Assembly (NCBI GenBank): GCA_027604505.1
Contig: JADIIX010000347.1
Location: 1-12,084, forward strand
Direction of reading: 5' to 3'
DNA: 12,084 nucleotides
Source of the DNA: Gonapodya sp. JEL0774
Lineage: Eukaryota > Monoblepharomycota > Monoblepharidomycetes > Monoblepharidales > Gonapodyaceae
A model generated the notes under the pieces. The model was not told where the DNA came from and made no database searches. It saw only the letters and a list, made by a program, of their open reading frames with translations. Below, piece after piece: positions 9,236-12,084 of this stretch. The translations under genes were made by a program, and so were the position numbers. The number at the start of each line of letters is the position of its first letter. Position 1 is the stretch's first letter.

Positions 9236-10230
9236 ATTAGAATCGTGTCTGAAAGGCGATCACGGATACAGCTTGGCGCTTTGTGTTACGGAACTGAGAT
9301 CCTGTAGAGGACTGCACTGGATGAATAGAATGGACGGAAACGTAGGATGATGTTCGAAGTGTACAATATTATTCACTCTACTGTGACCGTCCCTTCACAG
9401 CCCCCTCCCACAGCACCCCAACCCAGCCTTTATCAACTTGCACATGAAGGAAGGAACTGCCAACATCGACAGAAATTCAAGCACCAACGGGAGGCCCTCG
9501 GAAAACACAAGAGAAACTATACTAGCTATTCTGATGCTGACTTGTGCTTTTTGAGAAGTCATCTGGGATCAGGGCCACGAAAACCATGAAACAAGGTGTA
9601 GTGTTCCTTTCGAAAATTGGCTTTATGTACCTAGTTGAAGTTCACGAAATGGGCTTTGAGGTAAAGGGGTTCAGAGGGATCACAAACAACGCTCGTATTG
9701 ATTGAAACGCATGCTTGCTTGCGATTTAAAGAAAGCCAAATATATATCTGTCAATGTAATCAATTTACTCCCGCACTTTCACTACGTTGGAGGGCGGTGT
9801 GGTCGACCAGATGTGGTGCAAAGTGGCCCTTCTCTCTGGTAACCATCCCCACCGCCGACAGTACAACGGAATCCGCTTGTTCTTTGATGGCGATTCTTCA
9901 ATTTTTATGAAATACTAATTACTTGTGCTGCCCGGATCCCCGGGATTGGCGCTGGATTGCACAGGAGCGTTGGTTTTGGAACTTGTCGAAAAGCGGTACG
10001 TTTTGTGACGCCCACAGCACCGAGCTTTCCGTGGTGTGATGTGTGCTTTGACTGCTATAGCTAGTACTCTCACGTGGCTCCCGCGCATGCCCGCCCCTCC
10101 ACCCTCCTCATCGCACCACGGGCCCCGCCAATCCTCTCCCCGCTCTGCCAGAATCTGACCGCTTTTTCACGGCGGATCATTCTTTTGTGACGTGAGCGAA
10201 TGGTACATACATTGACTGCTTGAAACTGGC

Positions 10231-10270
10231 TGGAGAGGGCTGAAGAGGGCGGAAGAGGGCGGAAGAGGGC
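10231..10270. repeat. 10-bp tandem repeat, four copies
   Basis: Four consecutive 10-mers of the form KGRAGAGGGC (ggaagagggc and variants) lie in the spacer. The unit A counterpart near 2625..2660 has a degenerate, unexpanded version, so the array probably grew in this copy after duplication. Confidence 0.75.
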
Positions 10271-10467
10271 TGAAACCCTCCAAACTGTAGGCTCACGCAG
10301 CAAAAAATGTCAGGTACGTTTCTTGTGCGTAGTATGACCCGCTGCTTACGCGATAGCTCGGTGCATTTATAACAATGTGATGGTGATGTCAGGAAGTTGC
10401 AGGTCATTCCTCTTCCTTCCCGTTCAACACGTAGCAGCTTGACGCTCACATCGCTACCAGCACGAGC

Positions 10468-10569
10468 ATGTTGGAGTGTGGTCATCCTAGTTGTGTCGGT
10501 AGAATTGTCTACATTACGGGACTGATGTCTCGGAACTGGGCAATGACTTGGACAGAGACGGAATGGTGA
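10468..10569 (+). other. Conserved short open frame in spacer (unit B)
   Basis: Counterpart of 2849..2950: 33 codons starting MLECGHPSCVGR and ending TETEW then TGA. The bases are nearly unchanged between units over this interval, whereas flanking sequence carries indels. A GTGAGA donor-like site overlaps the stop, so an exon is conceivable. The product is not recognised. Confidence 0.2.
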
Positions 10570-11691
10570 GACGAAGGAATAAGGTATGTTCTATTTTTCC
10601 CTCTCAGCAAACCATACAAAGGGCAGGGAACCCCCTGTTGCAAGAACTCATGTATTATCATCCTCTGAGGTAATTCTCTGTTTTTTTTAGCCCTCTGCAT
10701 CCGCCTCACACTCGCGGTCCTATTTCACTAAAGCAACCCGCGGCAAACGAGAGTGTGAGCGTGGGAAGCCGAAGCCCATCAGACGGAGGAGGAGGATCCA
10801 CGCTTGTACAAGTGTAATGTGGCAAGGGCGATCGGCGGTATGCACGCAGTCGCGGCGTGAGAAAGGGTCAATGGGCAAGGGAGGAGTGGGCGCGGCACGG
10901 GCCACCGAGCACGTGACCCGTTTGCGGTGCTGTTATGGAGTTTTCAAGACTGGCAACATCGGGGGATGTGGTGCTTGTGGTGTGTCACAAAACGGACATC
11001 GTCGAGCCTGATCCAGTTCCGTGTGGGAGAAACAGTGACTTTTGACGGGGACACCACATCCACAAACACCGATCAGACTGTTCACTGCGATCCTCCTGCA
11101 CTACTGGCTTTTCTCTTGTTGTTTTTTGTCGTTGTTCTTTTCGAAGGTAAAAACTCGACGGGTACTTTGCCGCACTCGTTTCTGGACAATCTCGGAAGTC
11201 TGAACAGGCCACCGGCAACCCCCCCTCTCCCCCGTTTGGGCAGGTGTTCGAGCTCAAGCACGGCATTGAGGAACTCACAAACCTCTCTCCGTACCCGTCC
11301 GTCGCTTCTTCCCGCTCGTGTGTGGCGATTTCTATTCCAGATCCTCCATGATGACGGACTTGGAGCCCACGGTTCTTGTCAGGCGGAGGATAGCAGTCGG
11401 TGGTGGTGGTGGGACTCGACGAGGAGAGCGTACGATGATCCCGCACTATGGACGGGCACACTTGGCCTCCCCGCCGTCGCCCGCCCGCACCGGATCAAAA
11501 GAGTCAACAACACACGCACCGCGGTCTGAGACCGGATCTACTCCTGCCCTCTTGTCTCTCCTCTCGTTTTCCATCTATGGTACACTCGCACTCGCAATAT
11601 ACACACATTCCCAGGACAGTACACTCAGGCCACCCATTCCCCGTTCCCTCGCCGTCCTTAACCCCCGTCCCCACCACCCCACCACCCCACC

Positions 11692-11838
11692 TCACGTCTG
11701 TCTCACGTCGTAATTCACCTGCGTCAGCCGCGCATTGTAGGGCGTCCTGTCGCGGTCGTGGAAAAGGTCTCCACGGACGTAGTCCGATTCTGAGGCCCCA
11801 GTGATCGAGTCCGGCGGGGGCTGCGCTGCGCTCCTCAT
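11692..11838 (-). pseudogene. Fusion remnant: PMC2NT-like start joined to carbonic anhydrase tail
   Basis: This is the unit B remnant of the two loci that span 4066..6353 in unit A. The start keeps SAAQPPPDS and SDYV of the PMC2NT-like exon. At 11775/11776 it jumps to the last carbonic anhydrase exon (RTPYNARLTQ), skipping sequence equal to 4151..6293 of unit A, including every catalytic residue. The junction shifts the frame, and a 1-bp deletion a few codons later restores it. The result is one open frame of 48 codons ending at TGA (11692..11694). It cannot be an active carbonic anhydrase. Whether it is transcribed or translated is unknown; pseudogene is the most likely status. Confidence 0.75.
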
Positions 11839-12084
11839 CGATGGGCTGGTGTGCGGGATGGGAATGCACAAGGTGTCTGTGCAGTGCGGTGGTGTGTAGT
11901 GGTGTGGTGCGGTGGTATGCAGTTGTGGTTGAGGTCAAAGGTGTGGTCCGAGTAGCCTCTACTCCACCGTTTTGTTCTTTTCTTTCTTCCCAATCCCTCC
12001 CTTTCTTCTTCTTCTTGTCTGATTGTTCCTTTCTTTGCCATCTCTTGTGTCAGCGTGCAACTGACGGTGCTGTTCATGTTGCTG
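11839..12084 (-). promoter_or_regulatory. Upstream region of the fusion remnant, purine-rich tract
   Basis: This stretch is homologous to 6354..6577 and contains a shorter GAA/TTC run (about 12002..12016). It would have been the promoter and leader of the PMC2NT-like gene copy. It is GTG-rich near 11880..11930, unlike the unit A copy. It ends at the window edge. Confidence 0.35.

Larger units (their letters stand above)
9236..11691. other. Spacer upstream of kinase B, no convincing gene
   Basis: This is the counterpart of the unit A spacer 1707..4065. It should hold the kinase B promoter. A plus-strand frame from 10936 (containing GDVVLVVCHKTD) stops after about 36 codons, and a 200-codon plus-strand frame (10927..11529) is not maintained in the first unit. 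A minus-strand stretch near 11290..11345 (TDGYGERF before GTGAGT) has an exon-like donor, but the unit A copy differs in frame downstream. I see no RNA gene, transposase or long terminal repeat. Confidence 0.6.
7184..12084. repeat. Segmental duplication, unit B
   Basis: This is the second copy of the unit, in the same orientation as the first. It includes the kinase, its introns, the 2.4-kb spacer, the carbonic anhydrase tail and the PMC2NT-like leader, and it still matches the first copy at the right edge. The spacers carry many small indels, so the duplication is not recent enough to be near-identical. The left boundary lies within or before the Sel1 array. Confidence 0.9.

Noticed and set aside
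10177-10485. 102-codon minus-strand open frame in the unit B spacer
   Set aside because: The unit A counterpart stops after about 19 codons, so the frame is not maintained.

Overview
The window is eukaryotic nuclear DNA. Its genes are split by short introns with GTAAGY or GTGAGY donors and AG acceptors (58-69 bp in the kinase genes, about 100-210 bp in the carbonic anhydrase gene), and it has moderately GC-rich spacers without operons. Gene content (a tyrosine-kinase-like kinase fused to Sel1 repeats, a secretory-type alpha-carbonic anhydrase, and an exosome-Rrp6-like N-terminal domain) together with small introns suggests an early-diverging fungus such as a chytrid. That placement is inference; no marker gene is present to prove it. 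Every gene I can support lies on the minus strand.

Layout. The window is essentially two head-to-tail copies of one segment. Unit A runs from the left edge to at least about 6577, and unit B from within about 7184-7217 to the right edge. In minus-strand order each unit holds a purine-rich leader, the start of a PMC2NT-like exon, alpha-carbonic anhydrase sequence, about 2.4 kb of spacer, and a four-exon Sel1-repeat protein kinase. In unit A the kinase (1..1706) is cut by the window edge inside its repeat array, and the PMC2NT-like exon (6012..6353) and carbonic anhydrase exons (4066..5795) are present. In unit B the kinase (7184..9235) is complete at 622 residues. About 2.14 kb of the carbonic anhydrase region has been deleted there, fusing the first codons of the PMC2NT-like exon to the last codons of the carbonic anhydrase (11692..11838).

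The two kinases share intron positions and phases and keep all catalytic motifs, so both look functional. Both have HAD in place of HRD, which makes them non-RD kinases. Their Sel1 arrays are built of 108-bp coding repeats. The carbonic anhydrase keeps the zinc histidines, the gatekeeper Glu, the disulfide cysteines and the TTPPC signature, but the stretch between the SPVDF and QFHVH motifs is unusually short, so unit A's copy may itself be damaged or need a better gene model.

No RNA gene, transposon or CRISPR array was seen. The long spacers are duplicated along with the genes and hold no convincing gene.
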